Positions 53,530-63,320 of a stretch of 64,000 nucleotides of DNA are shown one piece after another. The DNA lies in assembly GCA_029213195.1 (NCBI GenBank), contig JARGNI010000014.1:1-64000 (forward strand), read 5' to 3'. Numbering within the stretch: the stretch's first letter is position 1; each line of letters begins with the position of its first letter. The notes below the pieces were generated by a model. It saw only the letters and a program-made list of their open reading frames with translations. It had not been told where the DNA came from and made no database searches. Source of the stretch: Verrucomicrobiales bacterium. GTDB taxonomy: Bacteria > Verrucomicrobiota > Verrucomicrobiia > Verrucomicrobiales > DEV007. A program made the position numbers and the translations under genes.

Positions 53530-53559
53530 TTGCATTTAGTTAAAAAGCCCTGATATTAA
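53530..53559 (+). promoter_or_regulatory. Possible promoter in the AT-rich gap before the L,D-transpeptidase gene
   Basis: The 215-base gap 53456-53670 is clearly more AT-rich than its surroundings and has no gene. TTGCAT (53530-53535) and TATTAA (53554-53559) with 18-base spacing could be -35 and -10 elements. Weak match. Confidence 0.3.
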
Positions 53560-53670
53560 ACCTGAGAGTTTTCTCAATCCAGCCACTCACTCACTGGAAT
53601 AACTACTCGGGATACGTAGGGAGGCCTAATAAGCCACCCCTAACCTACGTTCATAGTTCCAAATCCCTCC

Positions 53671-54468
53671 ATGAGTGTACCCTCCTCCCTCCTTTCCGTG
53701 GGCTACGTGTCTCTTGCTGGCCTTGCCCTTTCTCTCAGCAGTTGTGCGGTGCAGAGCAGCGCCGTCAAGGATCATCGCCATGTCATGGAAGTATCCGTGC
53801 CGCAGCAGAAGATGGCCCTCTACCGAGAAGGCAAACTGGTCAAAACCTATCCTGTTTCCACTTCCAAATTCGGTCTTGGGAACGAAAAAGGCAGCTACCG
53901 AACCCCACTGGGCAAAATGGAAGTCGCCGAGAAAATTGGCGATGGCAAGCCTGCGGGAGCGGTTTTCAAGAGTCGCAAATGGACGGGAGAGATCCTCAAG
54001 CCCAACGCTCCGGGACGCGACCCCATCGTTTCTCGTATCCTCTGGCTTAGAGGGTTGGAGCCGAAGAACAAGAATACTTACTCGCGCTACATCTACATTC
54101 ATGGCACGGCCGCAGAGAGAGACATCGGGCGCCCGGCAAGCTATGGATGCGTTCGCATGAAATCCCGGGACGTGATCGATCTCTACGGAAAAGTCGGCGA
54201 AGGAGCCAGGGTCTTCGTCGTCAGAAAAGGACTTCTCAAAGATGCGGCGAAGCAAGCCGAAATGGAGGCCACGGCCATTCATGCCGTCCCCATCGTTGAT
54301 CCCATCGAAAAACCAGCTGTCATGAAATCACCGGGAGTCACGGCCAATAAGCCCGTCTGGAACTCGGGCACCCCCTACCGCAACGGGGTCGATGTGTTGT
54401 CGGCGGCAGGATATGATGCCCGGTATCTCGACATCACACCGGACACCCCACCCGTTCCAAGGGACTGA
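53671..54468 (+). CDS. L,D-transpeptidase (YkuD) lipoprotein
   Basis: 265 aa. Lipoprotein signal with lipobox SLSSC (Cys25). The YkuD domain (about residues 38-190) includes HVMEVSVPQQKMALYREGKLVKTYPVS at its start, GSYRTPLGKM, YIYIHGTAAERDIGRPASYGCVRM with catalytic His144 and Cys160, and DVIDLYGKVGEGARV. It would cross-link or attach proteins to peptidoglycan in the periplasm. A C-terminal extension of about 70 residues is not conserved in the family. Single gene with its own upstream region. Confidence 0.92.
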   Translation: MSVPSSLLSVGYVSLAGLALSLSSCAVQSSAVKDHRHVMEVSVPQQKMALYREGKLVKTYPVSTSKFGLGNEKGSYRTPLGKMEVAEKIGDGKPAGAVFKSRKWTGEILKPNAPGRDPIVSRILWLRGLEPKNKNTYSRYIYIHGTAAERDIGRPASYGCVRMKSRDVIDLYGKVGEGARVFVVRKGLLKDAAKQAEMEATAIHAVPIVDPIEKPAVMKSPGVTANKPVWNSGTPYRNGVDVLSAAGYDARYLDITPDTPPVPRD

Positions 54469-54505
54469 TTCCGAGGGCGAACCAAAGATTCTGCCTTGGT
54501 TCGCC

Positions 54506-54533
54506 TTGACGAACCAGGAATCGGGCGTATGTT
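54506..54533 (+). promoter_or_regulatory. rpsT promoter with overlapping inverted repeat
   Basis: TTGACG (54506-54511) and TATGTT (54528-54533) with a 16-base spacer are a good sigma-70-type promoter, placing the start near 54540, about 28 bases before rpsT. The -35 element sits in a 7-bp inverted repeat (tggttcg-ccttga-cgaacca), which could be an operator. Confidence 0.6.
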
Positions 54534-54567
54534 CCGCGCCCTTTCCAAAGGATAGAAACAGACAGCA

Positions 54568-54834
54568 ATGGCAAATTCAAGATCAGCACTCAAACGCGTT
54601 CGTCAGACCAAGACCCGGACGCTCCGCAACCGTGCCCTCAAAACTTCCCTGAAGTCGCTTCGGAAAGACGCTCTTGCCGCTGTCGAAGCTGGTGACTCGA
54701 AGAAAGCCCAGGAAAGCTACAACCAGTTCGCTTCCGCAGCCGACAAAGCTGCGAAGAAAGGTGCCCTGCACAAGAACACGGCAAGCCGTCTCAAGAGCCG
54801 GGTCGCCACCAAGGTGAACGCGATCGGTTCCTGA
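54568..54834 (+). CDS. rpsT: Small ribosomal subunit protein bS20
   Basis: 88 aa, usual length. [31 protein letters not shown] and the C-terminal [17 protein letters not shown] are diagnostic of S20, which binds 16S rRNA. Monocistronic, with a recognisable promoter upstream and a strong terminator downstream. Confidence 0.98.
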   Translation: MANSRSALKRVRQTKTRTLRNRALKTSLKSLRKDALAAVEAGDSKKAQESYNQFASAADKAAKKGALHKNTASRLKSRVATKVNAIGS

Positions 54835-54894
54835 TCCCCCAACCCTCCTGGGTCAGGGAGAGAACCCTGTTGGATCGGTACTTCGATCCCCCCA

Positions 54895-54918
54895 CCCCGC
54901 TTTTCAGCGGGGTTTTTT
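54895..54918 (+). terminator. Rho-independent terminator of rpsT
   Basis: ccccgc (54895-54900) and gcgggg (54907-54912) with a ttttca loop, followed by six T (54913-54918), 60 bases after the rpsT stop. Its place inside the open frame that leads into the DUF255 gene supports a start for that gene downstream at 54984. Confidence 0.92.
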
Positions 54919-54983
54919 GTGCCCGGATGGTCCCCCTTCGATTGCGTGCCCCCGGAGTGACAAAACTGGGCTATGCTGGGGGC

Positions 54984-57176
54984 ATGTCCTTGGCCGCATC
55001 GCAAGGTTTGCGATATTCTCTTCTCGCTCTCTGTTTTCTTTTCTCCCTCATGACTCCAGCCGCAGAACCGGTTCGCCTTCCCCTTCCCGGGCCGGAGGCG
55101 ATCGCCCAACTCCCGGAAGATGGAGGTAAGGAGTTCAACCGCCTGATTTTTGAGAAGAGCCCCTATCTCCTCCAGCATGCTCGGAATCCGGTGGACTGGT
55201 GGCCATGGAGCGATGAGGCCTTTGCTCGTGCCAAAAAGGAGAACAAACCGGTATTCCTCAGTGTGGGTTATACAACCTGTCACTGGTGCCATGTCATGGA
55301 ACACGAATCCTTCGAAGATCCGGAGGTGGCCGAACTTCTCAATCGTTTCTTCATCCCGGTCAAGGTCGACCGTGAAGAGCGCCCCGATATCGACGAGGTC
55401 TACATGCAGATCACCCAGGCGATCACCGGGGGTGGAGGCTGGCCCATGACCGTCGTCATGACTCCCAACAAGCACGCTTTCTTCGCAGGAACCTATTTCC
55501 CGAAGGAATCTGTTCCCGGACGTCCCGGGATCAAACGGGTCGCGACCGAACTCCACAAGGCGTGGACCGAGAAGAATGAGGAGGTGATCGATACGGCCCG
55601 AAACATCTCAGCCCAACTCGGTCAGATGATGGGCTCTTCTCCCGGCGGTGATCTCGAGGTCTCCCTCCTCGACCAGGCTTTCGAATCTTTTTCCGAGCGC
55701 TACGATCCCGAAAAAGGCGGCTTCGCAATGCGCCCCAAGTTTCCGGTCCCTCCCAACCTGATGTTCCTGCTGCGCTACCATCATCGTACCGGGAATGCCG
55801 AAGCCCTCGAGATGGTCGAGAAAACGCTCACCGAGATGCGGCGGGGCGGCATCTATGATCATGTCGGATACGGGATCCATCGCTACTCGACCGACCGCGA
55901 ATGGCTCCTTCCTCACTTCGAGAAGATGCTCTACGACCAGGCTCTGGTCGTCATGGCCTGCCTGGAAACCTACCAGGTCACCGGGAAACCTCGATACGCC
56001 CAGTTCGCGCGGGAAATTCTGACCTATGTCGAACGCGACATGACCAGTGCCGAGGGAGGTTTCTTTTCGGCGGAAGATGCCGACAGCGAAGGGGAGGAAG
56101 GCAAGTTCTACGTCTGGTCGGTCGCCGAGATCAGGGAGGTTCTCGGTCCCGACGATGCCGAATGGTTCATCGAGCGATTCAATCTTGAGGAAGAGGGAAA
56201 TTTTCTCGAGGAAGCCAGCCGAGAGAAAACCGGAACAAACATCCCCCATCTCAAGCAGGACCTGCTCGACGAGGAACAAGCTCGCTTTGACTCTCTCAGG
56301 AAAGTCCTCTTCGAGAAACGCGAAACGCGGATTCATCCCCAAAAGGACGACAAGATCCTGACCGATTGGAACGGGCTCATGATCTCGGCCTTTGCCCGTG
56401 CCTCCCAAGTGTTGGGAGAAGAGCGCTATGCCGAAATCGCAACCCAGGCCACCGAGTTTGTCCTCACCGAGCTGACCGAGGATTCCGGTCGACTCCTGAA
56501 ACGCTATCGCGAGGGAGAAGCTGGGCTGACGGCGCACCTCGAGGACTATGCCTTCATGATCTGGGCCCTGCTCGACCTCTACGAAACCACTTTTGATGTC
56601 CGACATCTCGATCAGGCCATGACCTTTCAGGGGATGGTCGACGAATTCTTCTGGGATGAGGAAGACGGCGGCTACTTCACCATTGCCGATGATGCCGAGC
56701 CTCTCATCGTGCGGGCCAAGAAACTCTATGGGGGAGCGATCCCGAGTGGCAACTCCGTCTCCATCGGCAACCTGACACGGCTTCTTCGCATGACGGGTCG
56801 GCCGCATTACGCGACGCGAGAGGAGGAGCTGATCCGAGCTTTCTCCGGGGAACTGGCCCAGAATCCCATGGTCTACTCCCTCGCCCTCACCTTTCTCGAT
56901 TTTCACTTCGGACCGGCCTACGAGATCGTGATCAGCGGAGAAGAAGACGGCGAATTGATCGACGCCTTGCGGAAACCTTTTCTCCCCAACAAGGTTGTAC
57001 TGCGACGAACCCCGGAGAATGGAGAGCAGCTCGCCAGCCTGGCGCCCTACACCGAGACCCAGCTTGCGGTGGGTGGAAAGCCTACCGCCTTCGTCTGTCG
57101 GAACTTTGCCTGCCAGCTTCCTACCAACGATGTGGAGGTGATGCTGGAATCACTGGGAATCGAAAAGGATCAATAG
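54984..57176 (+). CDS. Secreted DUF255 thioredoxin-fold protein (YyaL/SPATA20 family)
   Basis: 730 aa from the ATG at 54984, which gives signal peptide [23 protein letters not shown]. The N-terminal DUF255 thioredoxin-like domain has [26 protein letters not shown] and the CxxC motif TCHWCH (Cys99, Cys102). The remainder is an (alpha/alpha)6 barrel with [58 protein letters not shown] and [13 protein letters not shown], as in the family. Most members are cytosolic; an exported form is found in several PVC bacteria. Activity is unproven (redox and sugar-isomerase-like roles have been proposed). Its 3' end overlaps the convergent helicase gene by 7 bases. Confidence 0.92.
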   Translation: MSLAASQGLRYSLLALCFLFSLMTPAAEPVRLPLPGPEAIAQLPEDGGKEFNRLIFEKSPYLLQHARNPVDWWPWSDEAFARAKKENKPVFLSVGYTTCHWCHVMEHESFEDPEVAELLNRFFIPVKVDREERPDIDEVYMQITQAITGGGGWPMTVVMTPNKHAFFAGTYFPKESVPGRPGIKRVATELHKAWTEKNEEVIDTARNISAQLGQMMGSSPGGDLEVSLLDQAFESFSERYDPEKGGFAMRPKFPVPPNLMFLLRYHHRTGNAEALEMVEKTLTEMRRGGIYDHVGYGIHRYSTDREWLLPHFEKMLYDQALVVMACLETYQVTGKPRYAQFAREILTYVERDMTSAEGGFFSAEDADSEGEEGKFYVWSVAEIREVLGPDDAEWFIERFNLEEEGNFLEEASREKTGTNIPHLKQDLLDEEQARFDSLRKVLFEKRETRIHPQKDDKILTDWNGLMISAFARASQVLGEERYAEIATQATEFVLTELTEDSGRLLKRYREGEAGLTAHLEDYAFMIWALLDLYETTFDVRHLDQAMTFQGMVDEFFWDEEDGGYFTIADDAEPLIVRAKKLYGGAIPSGNSVSIGNLTRLLRMTGRPHYATREEELIRAFSGELAQNPMVYSLALTFLDFHFGPAYEIVISGEEDGELIDALRKPFLPNKVVLRRTPENGEQLASLAPYTETQLAVGGKPTAFVCRNFACQLPTNDVEVMLESLGIEKDQ

Positions 57177-59074
57177 CGATTCTTGCGAGGACCTTTCTTG
57201 AAGTCATCGCCACGACGGTCATCGTGTCCACCACCACCACGTCGGTCGTCGCGACGGCGGTCGCCTCCGCCTCCGCCTCGGCCGCCCTTGTAACCACCGC
57301 CTTTGCGGTCGTCACCTCGATAGCCTCCACGGCGGTCGTCGCCGCGCCGGTCGTCACCACGATGACCTCCTCCTCGATGGCCTCCTCCCCCGCCGCCCTG
57401 ACCAGGGCCGCGATCGTAGTCGAGCTTGAAGGTTCGTCCGCGCAGTTGCGCACGGCTCGCCATATCGATCGCCTTGTCCGCACTCTCCTTGGAGACTTCG
57501 ACAAAGCTGAAATTTGGCATCAGCCGAATTCGCCCGACGGTTCCGCGCTCCAACTGGCACTCGTTGTGAAGCATTCCGACGATGTCTCCCGGACTGATGT
57601 TGTCTCGTTTTCCGAGACTGAGAAAGAGCTGCACCATTCCTTCCTCGGGGCCATCGCGATGCTCTCGAGGTTTGCGTGGTTTTCTTTCTCCCCGGTCATC
57701 GGGATTGAAATCGTCTCGGCGATCTCGACGTTCCCGACGAGGCGCATCCGGTCGATCCTCGATGATTTCTTCCCCATCGCGGGCTGTCATCTCCTGGACC
57801 AGCGCCATGAGGGCCGCCGCGATATCGTCCCAGTCGTGTCCTAGATCCTTGAGCTGGGCCAAGGATTGCACGATCCCTTCGTCCACATCCTGCTCAAGTC
57901 GTTCCGCCACCGTTCCGATGAGCTGATCGGCGAGATGGGTATTGACCTCTTCCTGGGAAGGGATACTCGCCTTTGTAATCTGCTGCCGGGTAAATTTCTC
58001 GATCGTCCGGATCCGATAGGCATCGCGCCCATAAATGAACGAGACAGCTTTTCCGTCACGACCCGCACGACCGGTTCGTCCGATCCGGTGAACGTAGTCC
58101 TCGGGATCCTGCGGCAGCTCGTAGTTGATGACCAGATCGACGTCGTCGACATCGATCCCGCGGGCCGCGACATCGGTCGCCACCAATACCTCGATCGTGC
58201 CCTCGCGGAAAAGTCGCAGGACCCGCTCCCGCATCGACTGCGCAATATCGCCGTGGAGTCGATCCGCAGAATAGCCGCGGGAGAGAAGAGATTCCGTGCA
58301 CTCGTCGACCGAGCGTTTCGTATTGCAGAAAATCATCGCGAGTTTGGGCTGCTCGAGGTCGATGATCCGTGAAACGAGTTCGATCCGGGATCGCTGCCGA
58401 ACCTCGAAACAGACTTGCTCGATGGATTCGACCGTGAGCGCCTTTCTCTCGATCTGGATGGTCTCGGGTTCGTTGCCGAAGCGCTGAATCAGTCGCTCGA
58501 CCGCGGGATTCATCGTCGCCGAAAAGAAAAGGGTCTGGTGATCGTCCGGGAGAGTCTTGAGAATGGACTCCATGTCCTCGGCAAATCCCATGTCGAGCAT
58601 CCGGTCGGCCTCGTCGAGCACGGCAATCTTGACGTGAGAAAGATCCAGCGTCCCCCGCTTCACGTGATCGATCAATCGACCCGGTGTTCCCACGACGATC
58701 TGAGAACCCTGGCGCAGGGCGCGCACCTGGCGATCCATCGGTGCGCCTCCATAAATGGCAGTGGAGTGCAGCATCTGCATTTTCGTACCCAGTCTCTGAA
58801 TTTCTCCACAGACCTGAACGGCAAGCTCACGAGTGGGACACACCACGAGAAGCTGGGTCTTCGTCGACTGAGTATCGATCTGGGCAAGACTGGCCAGCCC
58901 GAAGGCAGCCGTCTTTCCGGATCCTGTTTCGGAAAGACCGACGAGATCCTTTCCCGCGAGGGCTGGAGGAATGGCCGCAGCCTGGATCGCCGAAGGGGCT
59001 TCGAAACCTAGTTGTTCGACAGCAGCAACGAGTTCGTCTGGCAGTCCGAGATCGGTGAATTTTTGATCAGTCAC
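57170..59074 (-). CDS. DEAD-box RNA helicase with DbpA-type RNA-binding domain and RGG tail
   Basis: 634 aa, DeaD/CsdA-like. Motif [15 protein letters not shown], Walker [34 protein letters not shown] (DEAD), [27 protein letters not shown] and [13 protein letters not shown] are all intact. A charged linker (about 425-475) leads to a DbpA-type RNA-binding domain (about 478-555, [20 protein letters not shown]). The last 80 residues are [11 protein letters not shown]-type repeats. It unwinds structured RNA in ribosome assembly, decay or cold adaptation. The repeat DNA also gives a long antisense open frame. Confidence 0.95.
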   Translation of the reverse strand: MTDQKFTDLGLPDELVAAVEQLGFEAPSAIQAAAIPPALAGKDLVGLSETGSGKTAAFGLASLAQIDTQSTKTQLLVVCPTRELAVQVCGEIQRLGTKMQMLHSTAIYGGAPMDRQVRALRQGSQIVVGTPGRLIDHVKRGTLDLSHVKIAVLDEADRMLDMGFAEDMESILKTLPDDHQTLFFSATMNPAVERLIQRFGNEPETIQIERKALTVESIEQVCFEVRQRSRIELVSRIIDLEQPKLAMIFCNTKRSVDECTESLLSRGYSADRLHGDIAQSMRERVLRLFREGTIEVLVATDVAARGIDVDDVDLVINYELPQDPEDYVHRIGRTGRAGRDGKAVSFIYGRDAYRIRTIEKFTRQQITKASIPSQEEVNTHLADQLIGTVAERLEQDVDEGIVQSLAQLKDLGHDWDDIAAALMALVQEMTARDGEEIIEDRPDAPRRERRDRRDDFNPDDRGERKPRKPREHRDGPEEGMVQLFLSLGKRDNISPGDIVGMLHNECQLERGTVGRIRLMPNFSFVEVSKESADKAIDMASRAQLRGRTFKLDYDRGPGQGGGGGGHRGGGHRGDDRRGDDRRGGYRGDDRKGGGYKGGRGGGGGDRRRDDRRGGGGHDDRRGDDFKKGPRKNRY

Positions 59075-59187
59075 GATGAGAGGGGAAAAGGTGATCCACC
59101 TGTCTTCGTGAGATGTCGAATGAGGACCGGGTGGACGCAGAAACTACGCCCGTTCCACGAAAGCGAAAGCCAAACCTTCGGAGACGG

Positions 59188-59715
59188 TCAGCTTCCGGTC
59201 TTCGTAGGAATCTCCGAATCGACCCGATTCGGGGAAAGCGGAGGCACGACGCTGAAGTTCGCCCGACTCACTTTCCGGCGAGCGCGCAAGAGAGTCGCGA
59301 TCTCTTTTCGCAACACTTTGAAATCGAAGGGTTTCGTCAAAAAAACGTCACTCCCCACCTCGAGAGAGCGTTTCTTCATCTCTTCATCGGGGTTCCCGGA
59401 GGCAACGACCACGGGGACGGAGGCGATCCCGGAATCGAGATACCGGATCTGCTCGACCATCGTGATCCCATCCATGACCGGCATCTCCACATCCGTGATG
59501 ATAAGATCGGGTAGCAGCTGCTGGTTCCGCAAGAGTTCGAGAGCCTCGATGCCGTTGGTTGCCTCGATCACGGCGTAGCCCGCCGTCTTGAGAAATTTGC
59601 GCAGCAGGACGCGGTTCGGGAGCATGTCATCGATGACGAGAACCGTAAAGCAGTTCGCCGGAGGCAAATCAGAGGGAATCGAGTGATGGGGGTGAGTGGG
59701 CATTCGAGCTTCCAT
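59188..59715 (-). CDS. CheY-like single-domain response regulator
   Basis: 175 aa; Met5 (59703), preceded by ggaag inside the first codons, may be the true start. The receiver domain spans about residues 22-145: VLVIDDMLPNRVLLRKFL, phospho-acceptor Asp75 in LIITDVEMPVMDGITM, and Lys in VFLTKPFDFKVL. There is no output domain; a Ser/Pro-rich tail follows. No kinase gene is near, so it is an orphan regulator. The gap 59716-59906 is AT-rich with one weak hairpin. Confidence 0.9.
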   Translation of the reverse strand: MEARMPTHPHHSIPSDLPPANCFTVLVIDDMLPNRVLLRKFLKTAGYAVIEATNGIEALELLRNQQLLPDLIITDVEMPVMDGITMVEQIRYLDSGIASVPVVVASGNPDEEMKKRSLEVGSDVFLTKPFDFKVLRKEIATLLRARRKVSRANFSVVPPLSPNRVDSEIPTKTGS

Positions 59716-59842
59716 GATATCTTAGCGAATTGTTAAGAATTACAAGTCTTTAAGATATATGTATGAATTTTCCCACTTTTGTTCAAAAGAAATCGAAGGA
59801 ATCGGGATGGCTTGAGAGCATTCAACCCACCTGAAAACATTA

Positions 59843-59867
59843 CAACTCACTCCCATTCAATGAGTTG
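59843..59867 (-). terminator. Weak hairpin after the 59907 gene
   Basis: caactca (59843-59849) and tgagttg (59861-59867) form a 7-bp stem with an 11-nt loop; on the minus strand it is followed by taatgttttc. It may end transcription of the secreted-protein gene that stops at 59907. Confidence 0.35.
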
Positions 59868-59906
59868 CGACAAGCCTCGGCTCGTTTTACGAAAATTCGA
59901 AAAAAC

Positions 59907-60791
59907 CTAGAAATTCGGCATTCCGGGAGGACGTTCGGAAAGACGACGGAATTCTGATTGTTCGTAGGGAGTCTTCATTTCCTCTTCGGTGAAACCTCCC
60001 ACCACAGAAACCTCACCATATTCCGTGCCCTTGAGAATGGGGCGATTGGTGCCTTTCTCGAAATAGCTCAGTTGCCGAACAGGATCTCCGTCGACTCCGA
60101 TGATCGTGTACTTGTAGACCTTGGGAGCCGAGAGATGCAGCACGTGCAGCTGGTTTTGGCGATCGATCAGATACTGGGGTTTGCGGACCTCCATGTAGTC
60201 ACCGAGCGGATAGGTCTTCAGCACCTGCCCACTGTCGCTGTTCTTGAGACGGAAGTAGAGCGCTCGGTTCCGCGCTCCGTGATAATAGGTCATCAGCGAA
60301 TACTCGCGATACGTGCCCGCACCCGGATATCCCTGGGGAACTCCGACGATCTGACTCCACATCGACTGACCATCCGTCACCTGAACGCTGACAGGCTTGG
60401 TATCGAAGACTCGATTGATCTGGGGAAAAGTGATACTCGCCTTGACCCGATAGATCCCGATCTTCGCCATCGGATAGCGCTTGTTGATGACGACCTTGTG
60501 CTTGTAGGTCTGTCCTGCGGAAAGAACGATGGGGCGTTCGTTGAGTCCTCGACGCACCGGGGTGATGAGATGACCCCGATTGTCCGTGATCGAGAAATCC
60601 AGCCAGGACATCCCATTGGTGTCTCCGAAGATCAAGTCCTGGCCGGCTCGGTTTACGATCGTCAGAGTCGCGGTGATCGGCTCATGCGCAATATAGAGAC
60701 TCCGGTCCAGCTTCAACTCCGCCTGGATCTGGGCGTGGACCTGCGAACCTGCGAGGAGAAGGAAAACAAAAAGACTAAAAAGCTTTTTCAT
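59907..60791 (-). CDS. Secreted beta-sandwich protein, unknown function
   Basis: 294 aa from the ATG at 60791 (MKKLFSLFVFLLLAGSQVHA, signal peptide). The N-terminal domain (about 22-135) looks like an immunoglobulin-type beta-sandwich: LDRSLYIAHEPITATLTIVNRAGQDL, FSITDNRGHLITPVRRGLNERPIVLSAGQTYKHKVV, GIYRVKASITFP. The second half contains YYHGARNRALYFRLKNSDSGQVLKTYPLGDY and RQNQLHVLHLSAPKVYKYTIIGVDG. This two-part plan is familiar from conserved hypothetical proteins of Verrucomicrobia, recognised only by eye. It is divergent from the O-antigen ligase-like gene. Confidence 0.7.
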   Translation of the reverse strand: MKKLFSLFVFLLLAGSQVHAQIQAELKLDRSLYIAHEPITATLTIVNRAGQDLIFGDTNGMSWLDFSITDNRGHLITPVRRGLNERPIVLSAGQTYKHKVVINKRYPMAKIGIYRVKASITFPQINRVFDTKPVSVQVTDGQSMWSQIVGVPQGYPGAGTYREYSLMTYYHGARNRALYFRLKNSDSGQVLKTYPLGDYMEVRKPQYLIDRQNQLHVLHLSAPKVYKYTIIGVDGDPVRQLSYFEKGTNRPILKGTEYGEVSVVGGFTEEEMKTPYEQSEFRRLSERPPGMPNF

Positions 60792-61046
60792 GGGAGAAGA
60801 AATCATGAACCTACCGGAGAATTGGAATCTTCTGTCTCAGTCCGAAGATTCCCAAACCGCTACAGTCTCCCGGTATTGCCCGCGGAATGCAATGGAAAAC
60901 GCGGCCATCCTCTTCGAGAAGGGGCCTGAAAGGATCCAAAAACGCGGGTTGAATCACTTTAAACACCTTAACAATCAGTAAAAATAAGATTTTAGTTTTT
61001 CTAAATATATTGCATAATTCTCTTTGTTGCCGCTTTTTCACCCGAA

Positions 61047-63245
61047 ATGACATCTGGTCTTCGCTTTGTTGCCCTCACCATCTTCCTGATCGGTCTTTTT
61101 GTGACCGGATTGGTGGGCACCTCCACGTCGATGACCTTCATCTGGCCGGTCTATTTCCTCCTCGGGGTCGCCGCGACCCTCATCATCGCGACCATTTTCT
61201 CTCCCGTCGGGTTCTCCCTGCCAAAGATGGCGACCTTGTGTCTCGTTGTTTTCTCCGTCTATCTCTTGATCCGTGCGGCTGACTCTCCCGTGGGCTACTT
61301 CGCTCGTGAAGACGTGGGACTGATCGTCGCCTGCCTCATCGGATACATCGGATTTCTGAGCCTCTGCCCGACGGGGAATGCCCGGCGCTCCATTCGATTT
61401 GTTCTCGCGGCGCTCGTCGGGGTCAATCTACTCATGGCCCTTCTCCAGCACCTGATCGATCCCGGTCTCTGGCTGCTTCCCGGATACGAGCGGACCCATA
61501 CGGCTGGCGTCGGAGGACTCTTCAACCAGCCGGATCATTTTGCGACCTTTCTCGCCGCGCTTCTCCCCCTCTGGCTGAGCCAGATCATTTTCAGCCGAGA
61601 TCATGGTTTTCTGAAAATCCTCTGGAGTTCCCTGGCCATTCTTTCCGTCGGCGCGCTCCTGCTCACCGGGAGCACGGCAGGGATGCTCGTGGCGTCGGCC
61701 GGGCTGGGCGCCTTCTTCTTCATCCTCGTCTTTGTCGTCTGGAAACGGCTCAAACCCAGCGTCCGCAGGGTGGGCGGAGTCCTTCTCGGAACCGTCTCTC
61801 TGCTTGTAATCTCCGTTCTCTTTTTCTCCGCACATTCCATCGGAACACGTCTCGGCAATGGCACCCTCGCTGGCGACGGCAGGGCCAATCTTCCCGAAGT
61901 CTGGGAGGCGGGGTTGAAGCAGTTCGGAGAATCGCCCCTCCTCGGAACGGGCAGCCGGTCTTCCTACATCTACAGCCGGACGTTTCGCTCACCCGAGCTC
62001 GGCCCTCATGTGGGAGAACCCGAGTTCGTCCACAATGAATTTCTCCAGATGCTGGCCGACTACGGGATCGTCGGTCTCGCCCTGCTTCTTCTCGTGCTGT
62101 TCTTCCACTTCCGCCTCGGCGTTCGATTTCTCAGTGCCTTTCAATCGGTCAAGGGAGCCCCGGGACGTCTCCTCCCCCGGTCTCAGCATCTGGCCTCCGT
62201 CGTCGGGAATCTCTCCTTTCTTTTTGCGGTCGGCACATCCGCCCTCTTCGATTTTTCGCTTCATCTCCCCATCTTCGCGATGATGGCCGCCATCTCTCTC
62301 GCCTCGCTCGCGGTTCCCGATCCGATGGCCAAAGTCCTCTCGCGAGAGGAAGAGACGAGTTTTCTCCCGGGAGGAAATCTCCTTTTCTCTCTCCGTGGCA
62401 TCGGGTTTGGGTGCGGTCTTGCCATGATGTTGTTTGGCTTCCTTTTTTCCCGGAGTGAGTTCCACTACGAGATGGCTAGACTCGCCTTCGAAGGAGATCG
62501 GCAGAATTTTCAACAGTTCCGGCATCTCCAGGAAGCAAGATCGCTCGACCCTCAGAATCCCTACCTTTTCACCCTCAGCGCTCACGCTCAGGTCGCAGGA
62601 ATCACCCCCGAGATGGCGTTACCGGCCCGCATGCAGGCCCTCGAGAAAGCCGATGAGTATTTTTCGATCGCTCAGTATCTCTACCCCCAGGATGTCTTTG
62701 CCGCCATCGGTCACGCTGCGGTACTCGACGAGCTGGGCCAAATCGAGAAGGCGAGAGACCGGATCGCCGAGGCTCGTCTCTGGGCGCCTCTCTATGGGAA
62801 CCTGATGCTGGCAGAAGCCGAACACCACCTGCGTCGCGGTGATGCCAGTCGGGCAGAGGCATCCTACCAGAAATCTCTCGCTTCGAAGGCATTTCGCGAC
62901 GCAGAGGCGGCCGAAGAAGGTCTCCGAACCATCTCGGAATGGAAGCTCATCGCGCAACAGGAAGGGATCCGCTGGGAGCAACCCGATTCCGGATATCCAC
63001 ACCCCGAGAAACTTGAAAACGAAGGAGCCGATCCTGATCGTCCCAATTCCGGAATCCGATCTCCCGAGGAAGCCCGCATCATCGAGCGAGACCTAGCGGG
63101 AGAGGTCGAAAGGCTGCTCGAAGAAACCGCTGAGCCCGAGACGCGACGCGACATCCCATCGCTCGAAGAACTTCCCGACCCTGCCGACTGGTCGAAAAAA
63201 GTCGAATTCACCCGACCGGATCTCAGCATTCCGGACCCGGAGTGA
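61047..63245 (+). CDS. O-antigen ligase/polymerase-like membrane protein with TPR and acidic tail
   Basis: 732 aa. About ten to twelve spans fill residues 5-470. The Wzy/WaaL core is at about 140-360: TAGVGGLFNQPDHFATFLAALLPLW, LLLTGSTAGMLVASAGLGAF, GSRSSYIYSRTF and EFVHNEFLQMLADYGIVGLALL, with the conserved HNxFLxxxxxxG pattern. TPR-like helices follow (about 490-635: ADEYFSIAQYLYPQDVFAAIGHAAVLDEL), then a Glu/Asp/Pro-rich tail. It should act at the outer leaflet of the inner membrane in joining or polymerising surface glycans. The upstream 60960-61046 stretch is very AT-rich and probably holds its promoter. Confidence 0.88.
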   Translation: MTSGLRFVALTIFLIGLFVTGLVGTSTSMTFIWPVYFLLGVAATLIIATIFSPVGFSLPKMATLCLVVFSVYLLIRAADSPVGYFAREDVGLIVACLIGYIGFLSLCPTGNARRSIRFVLAALVGVNLLMALLQHLIDPGLWLLPGYERTHTAGVGGLFNQPDHFATFLAALLPLWLSQIIFSRDHGFLKILWSSLAILSVGALLLTGSTAGMLVASAGLGAFFFILVFVVWKRLKPSVRRVGGVLLGTVSLLVISVLFFSAHSIGTRLGNGTLAGDGRANLPEVWEAGLKQFGESPLLGTGSRSSYIYSRTFRSPELGPHVGEPEFVHNEFLQMLADYGIVGLALLLLVLFFHFRLGVRFLSAFQSVKGAPGRLLPRSQHLASVVGNLSFLFAVGTSALFDFSLHLPIFAMMAAISLASLAVPDPMAKVLSREEETSFLPGGNLLFSLRGIGFGCGLAMMLFGFLFSRSEFHYEMARLAFEGDRQNFQQFRHLQEARSLDPQNPYLFTLSAHAQVAGITPEMALPARMQALEKADEYFSIAQYLYPQDVFAAIGHAAVLDELGQIEKARDRIAEARLWAPLYGNLMLAEAEHHLRRGDASRAEASYQKSLASKAFRDAEAAEEGLRTISEWKLIAQQEGIRWEQPDSGYPHPEKLENEGADPDRPNSGIRSPEEARIIERDLAGEVERLLEETAEPETRRDIPSLEELPDPADWSKKVEFTRPDLSIPDPE

Positions 63246-63320
63246 CCGGTTTTCCTGCCACGGCCTACGCGACTCGGTCTTCGCGTCCAGATCAGCGAGC
63301 GCCGATCTACACGACCTGAA

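Noticed and set aside
53456-53670. AT-rich gap as a possible attachment site or replication origin
   Set aside because: No repeats, DnaA-box clusters or integrase gene nearby; it looks like an ordinary promoter region.
60790-60981. A 63-codon plus-strand frame in the gap between two divergent genes
   Set aside because: Its first codons overlap the start of the secreted-protein gene at 60791, the product has no recognisable features, and it occupies a promoter-type region.
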